This document shows, in pieces, positions 49,820 through 58,529 of a stretch of 64,000 nucleotides of DNA. The stretch is from Pontibacter sp. G13 (GTDB lineage: Bacteria > Bacteroidota > Bacteroidia > J057). How positions within the stretch are numbered: position 1 is the first letter of the stretch; every line of letters starts with the position of its first letter. The stretch covers positions 5,456,001-5,520,000 of the forward strand of contig NZ_CP134696.1 of the NCBI RefSeq assembly GCF_031851795.1, read 5' to 3'. The notes under the pieces were generated by a model that was given only the letters and a program-made list of their open reading frames with translations, had not been told where the DNA came from and made no database searches. The translations under genes and the position numbers were made by a program.

Positions 49820-51325
49820 ATGACCTTCGGCAGATCTCATTTATTGCGCGCACTTGCTTTTTCCCTATTCATCACACCATTTCTCCTCCATTCGGCAGGA
49901 GCCCAAACCCTTGATCCCAAATATCTTGGTCATGAATTCATCCGGTACGACCTGAACCGCATTTCCTTTGCTCAGCCTTCACTCAATCGTTTTTTCCACC
50001 GTCTCCACCAATTGGAAACTGGCAAAGTACGACGGGTAAATATTGTACATATTGGCGATTCCCATATACAGACCGATTGGTGGACGAGTGTCATGCGCAC
50101 AGAATTGCAGCGAAAATTTGGGAATGCGGGTCGTGGACTAGTCTTTCCTTTTTCAATTGCCAAGACCAATAGTCCGACCGATCTCGCGGCCAATTCCACT
50201 TCCACTTGGACCAATCGACGAATCATTCACTCCAGCAATTCTATGCCGGCGGGGCTGAGCGGCATGGTCATCCGCACGCAAGACCCCAATTTCAGGCTGG
50301 ATCTGCGAATGGTCCGAAGGGAATCTGATTACCGATTCAACAAGGTCACGCTGCTCACAGGCACAGGTCCTGAGCATGTGCATATCCGAATTGGAAACGG
50401 CTTGCAATCCACCCCCAATTCGATCAACGGTCAACGAGCGCCTAGGCCACGACCAGCTGCGAGAACGACTACAGCTGCCGCAAAATACCATGATGTGCAG
50501 GCTGGAGAGACGCTGTATCGCATTGCCAAAAACAATGGTCTGAGCATCCAGGAACTGATGGATCTCAACAGTCTGTCTGGATCTACCATCCGGGTCGGTC
50601 AGCGACTGAAAGTCTCCAAAGGTGGAACCCTAACGCGATCCATGCCGGATTACGGTCCGCCCTGCGAATCCGAGTTGCTGCTCTCTAGCCCCCGTAACCG
50701 AGGCTACGCGAGTACGCTGTATTTCGAAGAATTGTCGGATCGATTGGTGATGCAAGGAGTGCCTTGTTCGCCCAATCAGCGCCAGACGACGCTCTACGGA
50801 TTGGTCGTGGAAAACTACCTCAAGCCCGGATTGCTATATCACATGATCGGGGTCAATGGGGCCAAATACGCACATTACAATCGCAATGATCTGTTCTGGC
50901 ATCAGTTCTCCCTGCTAGATGCAGACCTAGTCGTGGTCTCGCTGGGGACAAACGAATTGGTGATGGGCCAAATGCCGCAGAGCTTTCCGAATGATGTGGA
51001 GACCCTTGTAGCCAAAATCAGGGAATATGCTCCATACGCGGATATTTTGCTGACCACACCGAATGACAATTATTCCTACTCCAAGCGGCACAATCGCGGA
51101 GTGGAACAAGCCAGCAACTATCTCAAGGACTACGCTCAGTCCAACGGGATCGCTTGTTGGGACTTATATGAAATTATGGGAGGTGCAAACTCTATCGTCA
51201 ATTGGCGACGAGCGGGATTGGCGCAACCCGATCATCTGCACTTTACCCATTCGGGGTATGTGTTGCAAGGACACCTTCTGTACCAAGCTTTGATGAATGC
51301 CTATGGATTTACACGCTATCCTTGA
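49820..51325 (+). CDS. SGNH hydrolase-like protein with internal LysM domain
   Basis: A 501-residue secreted protein. Signal peptide MTFGRSHLLRALAFSLFITP...SAGAQ. An SGNH-type block I, VHIGDSHIQTDWWT, has Ser81; block III is VVSLGTNELVMGQMP (about 375), and PDHLHFTHSGYVLQ provides Asp470/His473. Between them, residues 223-268 form a LysM domain, YHDVQAGETLYRIAKNNGLS...IRVGQRLKV, which binds peptidoglycan. The next gene is an MBOAT acyltransferase overlapping by 29 bases. SGNH plus MBOAT pairs O-acetylate cell-wall or exopolysaccharide (PatA/PatB or AlgI/AlgX-like); LysM points to peptidoglycan. Confidence 0.88.
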   Translation: MTFGRSHLLRALAFSLFITPFLLHSAGAQTLDPKYLGHEFIRYDLNRISFAQPSLNRFFHRLHQLETGKVRRVNIVHIGDSHIQTDWWTSVMRTELQRKFGNAGRGLVFPFSIAKTNSPTDLAANSTSTWTNRRIIHSSNSMPAGLSGMVIRTQDPNFRLDLRMVRRESDYRFNKVTLLTGTGPEHVHIRIGNGLQSTPNSINGQRAPRPRPAARTTTAAAKYHDVQAGETLYRIAKNNGLSIQELMDLNSLSGSTIRVGQRLKVSKGGTLTRSMPDYGPPCESELLLSSPRNRGYASTLYFEELSDRLVMQGVPCSPNQRQTTLYGLVVENYLKPGLLYHMIGVNGAKYAHYNRNDLFWHQFSLLDADLVVVSLGTNELVMGQMPQSFPNDVETLVAKIREYAPYADILLTTPNDNYSYSKRHNRGVEQASNYLKDYAQSNGIACWDLYEIMGGANSIVNWRRAGLAQPDHLHFTHSGYVLQGHLLYQALMNAYGFTRYP

Positions 51326-53150
51326 CACCCTGCGGCAATGGTTCCTGTATGACCCGGATCGCCCACTGGTTTTCACCACAGGGATGTTCTTGGGGTTCTT
51401 CGTCGTGTTTCTCGGTCTGTACCTGTTTGTGGCGGATCGCAAGAGTGTGCGGGTGATCTACATCACCTTGTTTTCGCTGTTCTTCTATTACAAATCCAGC
51501 GGCATGTTCTTCATCCTGTTGCTGGTCTCGTCGCTGCTGGACTATATCATCGGCTACCTGATCTACGTGTATCGGGAGGATGTCGGGATCGTCTATCGGC
51601 GAGTGAGTATCCTACCCAAATTCACGCTCAATGTCGTGGATCTGCAAGGGCATGTGGGGTATCACGAAAGCGAATCGGGCAAGGTCACTCTGGGGATCGA
51701 AGGACCACTGAGGCCGATCTACCTGTTTATCCGGACCTTTTTGTTCTTTTTGCTTGAACTGGTCTTGACCCTGATCGATCGTTTTGCCAATCGGATGACC
51801 CGTGGCAAGAGCCTGTTGAAAAAACGCAAATTCCTGCTGGTCACCAGTGTGATCGCCAACTTGGGGATTTTGGCCTACTTCAAGTACACCAATTTCTTCA
51901 TCGACACCTTCAATGCATTGGTGGACAATCCGATGGACCCGGTGAATATTTTCCTGCCTGTCGGGATTTCCTTTTTCACCTTCCAGACCATGAGCTACAC
52001 GATTGACATTTACCGGGAGAAACTGAATCCGGTGGTCAATATCATGGATTTTGCCTTCTATGTATCATTCTTCCCGCAGTTGGTGGCAGGGCCGATCGTT
52101 CGTGCTTCTGATTTCATTCCACAGATTCGCTCCAATATCCAAGTTTCTGCGGAAGACATTGGGCGTGGCTGGATGCTGATCTTGGCGGGATTGTTCAAGA
52201 AGGCGGTCATATCCGACTATATCGGCGTCAATTTCGTCGACCGGGTTTTCGAGAGTCCCATGCTCTATTCAGGCTTCGAAAACCTCATGGGGGTATATGC
52301 CTATGCCATCCAGATCTACTGTGATTTTTCCGGCTACACGGACATCGCCATCGGGATTGCGTTGCTGATGGGCTTCCGATTGCCGATCAATTTCCGGACG
52401 CCGTACAAATCCGCCAGTATTCAAGAATTTTGGCGCAATTGGCATATTTCGCTGTCTTCATGGTTACGAGATTACCTGTATATCTCGCTCGGCGGAAATC
52501 GAAAAGGCAAGGTCCGAACCTATGTCAATTTGATCCTGACGATGGTTTTGGGCGGTCTGTGGCATGGGGCCTCGTGGCGATTTGTGGTATGGGGAACCCT
52601 GCACGGATTGGCGCTTGCCTTAGATCGAATGACGAAAGGCTTCAAGGAATGGGTCAAGCAAAAGATCTCGGGGGCATTTGACCGACTCGATGAGATGGAG
52701 GTCAAGTCTGGCTCTGTGCTTGATCCCAATACCAAATGGGGGCAGCGCCTCACGCAATTCAGATGGTCCATGCAAGGCTGGCTTCCGCTGGTCTTGAGTG
52801 TAGGCAACCGGTTGTTGGGGGTATTTTTCACCTTCCACTTCGTATGCTTCTGCTGGATCTTTTTCCGTGCGGAGTCATTTGCTTCGGCAATGGACGTCAT
52901 CCATCAGATCACGCACAATTTGAGCTTCGATGTAGCGGCTGAAGTCCTGATTGGCTATCGCCGGGTATTCCTGCTGACGATGCTTGGGTTTATCCTGCAT
53001 TTCCTCCCCTCCGATGTGGATCAATTTGTGGAGAAGAAATTCATTCAAGCGCCATTGATCTGGAAATCAGTTGCAGTGACGGTCGTGCTTTACCTCGTGA
53101 TGCAAACACAAACCTCCGAGGTTCAGCCATTCATCTACTTCCAGTTCTAG
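51297..53150 (+). CDS. MBOAT-family O-acyltransferase (PatA/AlgI-like)
   Basis: A 617-residue polytopic inner-membrane protein with about ten hydrophobic segments. Signatures are ILAYFKYTNFF, LPVGISFFTFQTMSYTIDIY, FYVSFFPQLVAGPIVRASDF, ASIQEFWRNWHISLSSWLRD YLY and GGLWHGASWRFVVWG, the last with the catalytic His of MBOAT proteins. It would pass acyl groups (usually acetyl) from the cytoplasm to the periplasm for transfer by the SGNH/LysM partner. ATG 51297 overlaps the upstream gene by 29 bases, indicating co-expression. A strong terminator follows. Confidence 0.92.
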   Translation: MPMDLHAILDTLRQWFLYDPDRPLVFTTGMFLGFFVVFLGLYLFVADRKSVRVIYITLFSLFFYYKSSGMFFILLLVSSLLDYIIGYLIYVYREDVGIVYRRVSILPKFTLNVVDLQGHVGYHESESGKVTLGIEGPLRPIYLFIRTFLFFLLELVLTLIDRFANRMTRGKSLLKKRKFLLVTSVIANLGILAYFKYTNFFIDTFNALVDNPMDPVNIFLPVGISFFTFQTMSYTIDIYREKLNPVVNIMDFAFYVSFFPQLVAGPIVRASDFIPQIRSNIQVSAEDIGRGWMLILAGLFKKAVISDYIGVNFVDRVFESPMLYSGFENLMGVYAYAIQIYCDFSGYTDIAIGIALLMGFRLPINFRTPYKSASIQEFWRNWHISLSSWLRDYLYISLGGNRKGKVRTYVNLILTMVLGGLWHGASWRFVVWGTLHGLALALDRMTKGFKEWVKQKISGAFDRLDEMEVKSGSVLDPNTKWGQRLTQFRWSMQGWLPLVLSVGNRLLGVFFTFHFVCFCWIFFRAESFASAMDVIHQITHNLSFDVAAEVLIGYRRVFLLTMLGFILHFLPSDVDQFVEKKFIQAPLIWKSVAVTVVLYLVMQTQTSEVQPFIYFQF

Positions 53151-53171
53151 TCGGACCTTTTGAAATACCAA

Positions 53172-53208
53172 TCGGGGCACCTCATCTGATGGGGTGCCCC
53201 GATTTTTT
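53172..53208. terminator. Terminator between convergent genes
   Basis: TCGGGGCACC (53172-53181) pairs with GGTGCCCCGA (53192-53202), then TTTTTTG. It ends the MBOAT operon and, read from the other strand, has A-rich bases beyond the stem, so it may serve mainly the plus strand. Confidence 0.85.
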
Positions 53209-53237
53209 GTGGGTTGATTATGGCAAATGGGAAGCAA

Positions 53238-54572
53238 CTACCACCATTCCAACGCCACTTCCAATCCGATCAAATGCCTTGACTGTCCGGCCACTACTAG
53301 GCCGCGGTACGCTGGTGTGAGGAGGTAACCATATCTGGGGCCAAAGTTCAGAGCGCGATTGCCGGGCAATCTCCGCTGGTACTGGATCTTGCCGCCTACT
53401 TGTGCATAGATGGATCTGATGGAGAGTAGATCCTCCCCGGGAATCTCCTTGGTGGGAGCGCTGGGCTGGAAGGTTTCTCCTCGGGGCGATACGTTGGGGA
53501 TGGTCACTTGATCGGGCAGATGGGACAGGCCATTCAGTTCTCGACCTTGGTATCTGAGCGCCCCTCCCGCAGAAAGTAAAAGCTTGTGGGTGCTGCCGCC
53601 GAGTTCATAGGTCGCAAATAGCGGAATTTCCAGTTTCACTTCTCGGAATGAATGTTGATCTCCATAATGAACCTCGCGATACAGACTCTGGGCAGGGATT
53701 CCGATCATGTCCGAGCCAAATTCGGTGAACTGACCCAATTGCCAAGTCCCAGCTTGAGATACCTGAATCCCCAATCCTGATTCGAGTCGGATACGCTCAT
53801 CGATGTATCGGATGGCCCGTACTCCCACGCTCCATTGATAGCTAGGCAGGGCAAACAGATAAATATCTTCGGATTGAATATCTCCTGCCAAGGACTGTCC
53901 ATGACCTTCATGGCAAACGCCTGCATGTCCTAGCGACCAATTGTGGGACATGCAAAGGCCCGTCATCATGGTTGCTGTGGCAGTCCATTTCCACTTGGCA
54001 GGCATGCGGGCTAGAGCCTGCGATTCGAGGGATTCTATGAGGAAATCTTGTGCATCGGGCTGAAAGGCCAGATCAATAGTTGGGGCTTCTGGTCGGAAAA
54101 CATCCACCTGAAGGCGATTGCCTTCAAGTGGGGAGGGAATAATTGAGTGATCTGTATGCTGAGCGTTGAGCGTGTCAGGAGTAGCAAGGGCGGTGAAGGA
54201 TTGGGGCGAAACAGATGGTGTTGCGCTTTGAGCGTCGTGGTTAGGAGCTGGGGGACTAGGAAACTGGGCCGAGGCCTGCTCCTGTACCATCTGAGTATGA
54301 GGCGTGAACCCCTGATAAGCGGTATCGCAAATTTCAGCCATCAGCGGGGCAGATGCCGATCCCTCATCCAGTTGATTGGCAGGGTCCACTGCTCCCCAGA
54401 TCATGAGGCCGATCAATAAAATCATCAGATCCACGCCCGACCACCAACCGGCAATCTTGCTTCGTCGGGCGGTCATCTCGCGATTGAGCCCCTCCCAAAT
54501 AGCGGGAGGTGGCGCCATTTCAGCGCGATAGAGTTTGGACTGGAGTTTTCGTTCAAATAGATCAGACGACAT
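53238..54572 (-). CDS. Membrane-anchored partner of the ECF sigma factor with outer-membrane-like C-terminal domain
   Basis: A 444-residue protein. The N-terminal 50 residues (MSSDLFERKLQSKLYRAEMA PPPAIWEGL) form a cytoplasmic segment typical of short anti-sigma-like proteins of this phylum, followed by one membrane segment (VDLMILLIGLMIWGAV). A Pro/Ser/Gln-rich linker (residues 75-170) leads to a C-terminal domain of amphipathic strands (SYQWSVGVRAIRYIDERIRL, PLFATYELGGSTHKLLLSAG) that resembles a porin-like beta-barrel. It overlaps the sigma gene by 11 bases and is probably its regulator. Whether the barrel really sits in the outer membrane while the N-terminus is in the cytoplasm is unclear. 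Confidence 0.65.
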   Translation of the reverse strand: MSSDLFERKLQSKLYRAEMAPPPAIWEGLNREMTARRSKIAGWWSGVDLMILLIGLMIWGAVDPANQLDEGSASAPLMAEICDTAYQGFTPHTQMVQEQASAQFPSPPAPNHDAQSATPSVSPQSFTALATPDTLNAQHTDHSIIPSPLEGNRLQVDVFRPEAPTIDLAFQPDAQDFLIESLESQALARMPAKWKWTATATMMTGLCMSHNWSLGHAGVCHEGHGQSLAGDIQSEDIYLFALPSYQWSVGVRAIRYIDERIRLESGLGIQVSQAGTWQLGQFTEFGSDMIGIPAQSLYREVHYGDQHSFREVKLEIPLFATYELGGSTHKLLLSAGGALRYQGRELNGLSHLPDQVTIPNVSPRGETFQPSAPTKEIPGEDLLSIRSIYAQVGGKIQYQRRLPGNRALNFGPRYGYLLTPAYRGLVVAGQSRHLIGLEVALEWW

Positions 54573-55122
54573 CGGAATAACTGAAGCGTTCTTGGTAGAG
54601 GTCGAGGACTAATTTTTTCAGTAGGGATCGAGCACGGGTATATTGAGAGCGGGAGGTGGATTCCGAGATATCGAGTTTTTTTCCGATTTCGGCGTGGGAA
54701 TATCCTTCGATGGCGTAGAGGTTGAAGACCATTCGATAGCCATCGGGGAGGCTCTGGATGACTTCCATCAATTCTTCGGCTTGGAGGTCGTCCAGTGCGT
54801 CTGCGCTAGGGTCGGGCGCAAGACCTTCTTGAACCTCCAATTGCTGATGGTAGTGGCGATTTTTGCGAATGAGATCAATGGCAGTATTCACCATGATTCT
54901 CCTCACCCATCCTTCCAGCGAACCTCTATCCTGAAACTTCCCGATGTTCTCAAATACCTTGATAAAGCCTTCTTGCATCATGTCATGTGCCTCCTCTGCG
55001 GTCCGTCCATAACGATAACAGACTGCCATCATTTTGGGGGCAAATAGGTCATACAGCCGCTTTTGATCAGCTGGGCGACGCTTTTTGCATCCCGATACGA
55101 TTGAAGAAAGGCTAGATCCCAT
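54562..55122 (-). CDS. RNA polymerase sigma factor, ECF subfamily
   Basis: A 186-residue ECF sigma factor. Region 2 is seen at about residues 20-90 (QKRLYDLFAPKMMAVCYRYG, AHDMMQEGFIKVFENIGKFQ, GWVRRIMVNTAIDLIRK) and region 4 at 120-175 (LPDGYRMVFNLYAIEGYSHA EIGKKLDISESTSRSQYTRA). The partner at 53238 follows with overlap. It likely redirects RNA polymerase in response to an envelope signal. The regulon is unknown. Confidence 0.95.
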   Translation of the reverse strand: MGSSLSSIVSGCKKRRPADQKRLYDLFAPKMMAVCYRYGRTAEEAHDMMQEGFIKVFENIGKFQDRGSLEGWVRRIMVNTAIDLIRKNRHYHQQLEVQEGLAPDPSADALDDLQAEELMEVIQSLPDGYRMVFNLYAIEGYSHAEIGKKLDISESTSRSQYTRARSLLKKLVLDLYQERFSYSDVV

Positions 55123-55623
55123 GAAACACAGGCAGATTTTCGGTTGTAGTTTCGAACAAAACGGAAATCGAAAAGCATTCGCTGCATGAATGTGTCGAGA
55201 AGTTAGAAAAAAAATGCACGCGAATGGTCTGATGGACCTAGAGGAGGCAATGGAAAGGTTAGGCGAGGAGTATCCAAGATCGTGCGGCTGGCTTGTGCGG
55301 CGTAAGGGATGGGAATGGCGCGACCCCTAGGGAGCGGTCCGAAGCTGGGGGCGTGGGGAGCCTGAAAATCTGCTGAGTCTGGGTGTGTTGCTTCATTCGT
55401 GCCCTTATGCTCCACTGCCGTTGTTGCCCACGCGCCTAGTGTAGGACGGAGCATCGCGAACCCATGGATCAGCCCGGCTCGGCGACCTCTTGACCAAGTG
55501 TCGGCCAGAATGCCGAGCTCGCCGAGATACGCCCAAATGCTCCCACAAACAGAAAAAGGGCTCGCCTCGATGATCGAGACGGCCCCTTGGTTCGTTACAC
55601 AACTTCCTTCCGAATCGGGATGA
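55123..55623. other. Intergenic stretch with a diverged dispersed repeat
   Basis: About 500 bases with no gene. The repeat copy occupies 55279-55540; the part near 55123-55200 is the promoter region of the sigma gene. Open frames across the repeat (55203-55454, 55399-55623) are not called. Confidence 0.5.
55279..55540. repeat. Diverged copy of the dispersed repeat
   Basis: Starts GTGCGGCTGGCTTGTGCGGC GTAAGGGATGGG and ends GCCGAGCTCGCCGAGATACG CCCAAATG. It resembles the copy at 45971-46188 more than the island copies: both have GATGGGAATGGCG after GTAAGG and the GGACGGAG..CCCATGGA block near the middle. Confidence 0.72.
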
Positions 55624-55785
55624 TTAGGGAAGAACAGTCAGGCTCTTCTCCATATCCAACTGGACTTGCGCTTGAGGCGCGGGAGATTCGAGCAAGCTCA
55701 TGGCCTTCTGGACAACCAGCGTAGCACCCGCCAGCGCCAATGTCAGAAACAATGCCTTTGTGATGTGTTTTGTGGTTTGTTTCAT
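55624..55785 (-). CDS. Small membrane-anchored protein
   Basis: A 53-residue protein with one hydrophobic segment (ITKALFLTLALAGATLVVQK) after a basic start, ending in a short acidic tail (VQLDMEKSLTVLP). No family recognised. ATG 55785 gives a compact signal-anchor protein; the longer upstream frame does not. Likely an inner-membrane peptide of unknown role. Confidence 0.5.
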   Translation of the reverse strand: MKQTTKHITKALFLTLALAGATLVVQKAMSLLESPAPQAQVQLDMEKSLTVLP

Positions 55786-55899
55786 TGAATGAGCCTTTAC
55801 GTAATCAGATGGACTCAATATACTCCGAAACACGAAAGATGTGGCTAGGTAATCCTGCATCCTTAGCATCCGTGTCGAATCCACCCCATAACCGTGATC

Positions 55900-56850
55900 C
55901 TATCGGTTCAATCCCAAGAAGGAAACGAAGTTGTAGGTGATCCCAACGGTCAAATTGTACTGGAACTGCGTGCGAGGTCCCACCCGCGTGGGGTTGCCCA
56001 TGCCGTCGGTTTCGATCACGAATTTCACGTCGTCATCATAGAGGAGCAGCGTGCCGAAGCTGATGGCGAGCCATTCCTGCAGTTGATAGCTGACCAATGC
56101 GTCCCAGTTCACGTCAATATTGCCGAAGTTCTGCAGGTAGTTCATGAAGAAGTTGGCATTGGACGTAATGATGAATTTGGGCAAAATCTCCTGTTGGTAC
56201 CGGATGGTCAATTTGGAACCCAACTCGATCCGTGTGGAACCTGTTGTGATATCTTGCGGGATATATCTGGGTCTGAATTCCGGAATCCTCACAATGGTGG
56301 CCTTCATGTTGGCGGGGGTGTAGAAAAATGTCAGCGGCGGTGCGGGATTGTACTCGATCCCGATCCCCAATTCTAGATACCCGGGCGCCATAAAGTTGGA
56401 CACCGGACCGATCCGATTCACGGTAGGTTGGTCGTCGGGGAACTCAAACCCTTCTGCGAATTGCGTCCGGAAGTTGAGCAATACTGTACCTAGCCACTTG
56501 GGTTTGTAGCGATATCCAAAGGAGGAAGTCAGCTCCAGCTGGTCAAGGTTTTTGATGAAATCCACGGAGTCTCCCTTGCCTTGCTTCTGGGTACCCAGCG
56601 CCATGATGATGCTGTTGTTCCAGGTGATCCGGTTGCGCTGATAGTTGGCTGCAGCCCGAATATCTCCTTGGGCCGTAATGACCGGGAGACCCCCTGCCTG
56701 CCAATATTTGGAGTTGTCAAGCCGGTTGAAGTTGAAGGAGAATATGCCTGCGTACTGCCAATATTGGGTATCGACGGCGGTGGTGTCTTGAGCCTGTGCA
56801 AAGCTTCCCAAGATGCAAAGGCACAGGATTGAAAGGACAAATTGTTTCAT
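55900..56850 (-). CDS. DUF3078-family outer-membrane-type protein
   Basis: A 316-residue exported protein. Signal MKQFVLSILCLCILGSFAQAQ. WQYAGIFSFNFNRLDNSKYW QAGG and ITAQGDIRAAANYQRNRITWNN are characteristic of DUF3078 proteins of Bacteroidota, followed by strand-rich sequence with typical beta-barrel repeats and a C-terminus TVGITYNFVSFLGLNR. The function of the family is unknown; it is probably an outer-membrane protein. It is divergent from the nuo operon. Confidence 0.88.
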   Translation of the reverse strand: MKQFVLSILCLCILGSFAQAQDTTAVDTQYWQYAGIFSFNFNRLDNSKYWQAGGLPVITAQGDIRAAANYQRNRITWNNSIIMALGTQKQGKGDSVDFIKNLDQLELTSSFGYRYKPKWLGTVLLNFRTQFAEGFEFPDDQPTVNRIGPVSNFMAPGYLELGIGIEYNPAPPLTFFYTPANMKATIVRIPEFRPRYIPQDITTGSTRIELGSKLTIRYQQEILPKFIITSNANFFMNYLQNFGNIDVNWDALVSYQLQEWLAISFGTLLLYDDDVKFVIETDGMGNPTRVGPRTQFQYNLTVGITYNFVSFLGLNR

Positions 56851-57060
56851 AAGTATTCTGTTGAATTCCGGATCAGGGCCGCAACAGGGCCATTCGGTCG
56901 AATAGATCGGGCAAAACTGGATTTCGTCATGAATTCATGCCATTTTTACCCGACAGAACCTGCTGCGACGCACATAACCCTTCGGACGGTTGAACATCCC
57001 AGTCGTCACAAAAATGCGTGTTTTTTTCCGTTTGCAGTATCGGAAATTTACTTAAATCAG

Positions 57061-57552
57061 ATGCACCTGCTTTCCCAGACGAGTCCACAGATCAGCGAAT
57101 TTGGCATTCTCTTGTTGTTCATCATCGGGGGAATCCTCTTTGTGTTGATCGGATTGATGGCCAATAAGCTGCTGGCACCCAATCGCCCCAATAGCGAGAA
57201 GCTGGCTGCCTACGAATGCGGCGAGGACCCTATTGGGGATGCGACCATCCAATTCAATGGAAGATTCTATCTGGTGGGATTGGTGTTTTTGATATTTGAT
57301 GTGGAAATCCTGTTTCTATTCCCTTGGCTGACCGTGTATGCCAAGGCGGAGTGGATCAGAGAAATGCCTACCTGGGGGGTGTTCGCACTGGTGGAGATGT
57401 GTATATTTGCGGGAATCCTGATTTTGGGACTTGCTTGGGCGTGGCGACAAGGCGATCTGGATTGGGTCACTCCGAAACCTATTGCCAGTGAACGCATCAA
57501 TCCTGTTCCCGATCAGCGATACGAAGCCGTCAACCGCAAATACGCGAGTTGA
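57061..57552 (+). CDS. nuoA: NADH-quinone oxidoreductase subunit A
   Basis: A 163-residue membrane subunit of respiratory complex I. FGILLLFIIGGILFVLIGLM, then the conserved AAYECGEDPIGDA, RFYLVGLVFLIFDVEILFLF PW, and a third segment VFALVEMCIFAGILILGLAW AWRQGDLDW. ATG 57061 is the start; the open frame upstream has no support. The C-terminal tail after DLDW is somewhat longer than usual. First gene of nuoA - two small membrane genes - nuoB - nuoC - nuoD. Confidence 0.95.
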   Translation: MHLLSQTSPQISEFGILLLFIIGGILFVLIGLMANKLLAPNRPNSEKLAAYECGEDPIGDATIQFNGRFYLVGLVFLIFDVEILFLFPWLTVYAKAEWIREMPTWGVFALVEMCIFAGILILGLAWAWRQGDLDWVTPKPIASERINPVPDQRYEAVNRKYAS

Positions 57553-57592
57553 TCGGTCCAGCTACAACCTTATACTCGACACACCACGAAAT

Positions 57593-57766
57593 ATGGGATT
57601 GATATTGTTGGGATTGGTGGTCATCCTCATCATCCAGTTTAGTCACCAACCCGCCAACAAGGATTCTCAACCCAAGCAAAACCCGAAGGAAATGGCCATC
57701 ATCCTACTGGTCACGGGTGCGTTGCTGGGCTTGGGATACGCCATCAAACATGGGTTATTGAATTAA
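57593..57766 (+). CDS. Small membrane protein inside the nuo operon
   Basis: A 57-residue protein with two hydrophobic segments (MGLILLGLVVILIIQFSHQP; MAIILLVTGALLGLGYAIKH) joined by a polar loop (NKDSQPKQNPKE). No family recognised. It lies 40 bases after nuoA and 7 bases before the next small gene, in the same direction, so it is part of the operon transcript. A hypothetical accessory role in complex I or a passenger gene are both possible. Confidence 0.6.
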   Translation: MGLILLGLVVILIIQFSHQPANKDSQPKQNPKEMAIILLVTGALLGLGYAIKHGLLN

Positions 57767-57773
57767 TGGGCAG

Positions 57774-57974
57774 ATGATGGGATTCTGGGAATTTTTGACG
57801 ATCGCCTTGTTGTTCTTCCTCTTCATCTGGGGGCCTTGGTATCGCCGTCGAAGAGCCAAACAGCGGGCCAAATTCGAGGCTTCCAAGCGGCGTGCCAAAG
57901 CACGGGAAAAGCTCCAGACGCAAGCGCGCGAGGTGGATTACGAAGTCATCGAGGAGGATCAAGACGACAATTAG
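57774..57974 (+). CDS. Small membrane protein, DUF4834-like
   Basis: A 66-residue protein: one hydrophobic segment MMGFWEFLTIALLFFLFIWG PW, then a highly basic region (YRRRRAKQRAKFEASKRRAK AREKL) and an acidic end (VIEEDQDDN). It resembles DUF4834 proteins of Bacteroidota, which have one membrane helix and a charged tail. It ends nine bases before nuoB. The function is unknown. Confidence 0.6.
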   Translation: MMGFWEFLTIALLFFLFIWGPWYRRRRAKQRAKFEASKRRAKAREKLQTQAREVDYEVIEEDQDDN

Positions 57975-57983
57975 CATATCACT

Positions 57984-58529
57984 ATGGGATTGCTCGATAC
58001 GAAGACCGGTGAAGGAAATGTGGTTATCACGAAGCTGGATGACCTGCTGAATTGGGCCAGACTGTCCTCGCTTTGGCCGATGGGGTTTGGACTTGCCTGC
58101 TGTGCGATCGAGATGATGGCGACCAACGCCAGTCATTACGATCTCGATCGGATCGGCGTATTCCCCCGACCTTCTCCCCGCCAATCGGATGTGATGATTG
58201 TTGCTGGGACGGTGACCTTCAAGATGGCGGATCGCATTCGCAGACTGTATGAGCAGATGCCCGAGCCCCGATATGTAATTTCCATGGGGTCCTGCTCCAA
58301 TTGCGGCGGCCCGTATTGGGAGCATGGCTATCATGTGGTCAAAGGCGTGGATCGCGTCATTCCGGTGGATGTGTATGTGCCGGGATGCCCTCCTAGACCT
58401 GAGGCCTTGATTGGTGGCATCTTGAAGCTACAAGCCAAAATTCGCGGCGAATCTCTTGCCATTTCGGAGCCGAAACCCACTGAACCCGCCCCCAACTCCC
58501 CTCATTTTCCCGACAAATCCTCCCTATGA
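57984..58529 (+). CDS. nuoB: NADH-quinone oxidoreductase subunit B
   Basis: A 181-residue complex I subunit carrying the N2 iron-sulphur cluster. Cluster cysteines are visible: the tandem Cys in [27 protein letters not shown] and VPGCPPRPE. The N-terminal [14 protein letters not shown] is also conserved. A short non-conserved tail ([19 protein letters not shown]) follows. Its stop overlaps nuoC by four bases (ATGA). Confidence 0.96.
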   Translation: MGLLDTKTGEGNVVITKLDDLLNWARLSSLWPMGFGLACCAIEMMATNASHYDLDRIGVFPRPSPRQSDVMIVAGTVTFKMADRIRRLYEQMPEPRYVISMGSCSNCGGPYWEHGYHVVKGVDRVIPVDVYVPGCPPRPEALIGGILKLQAKIRGESLAISEPKPTEPAPNSPHFPDKSSL

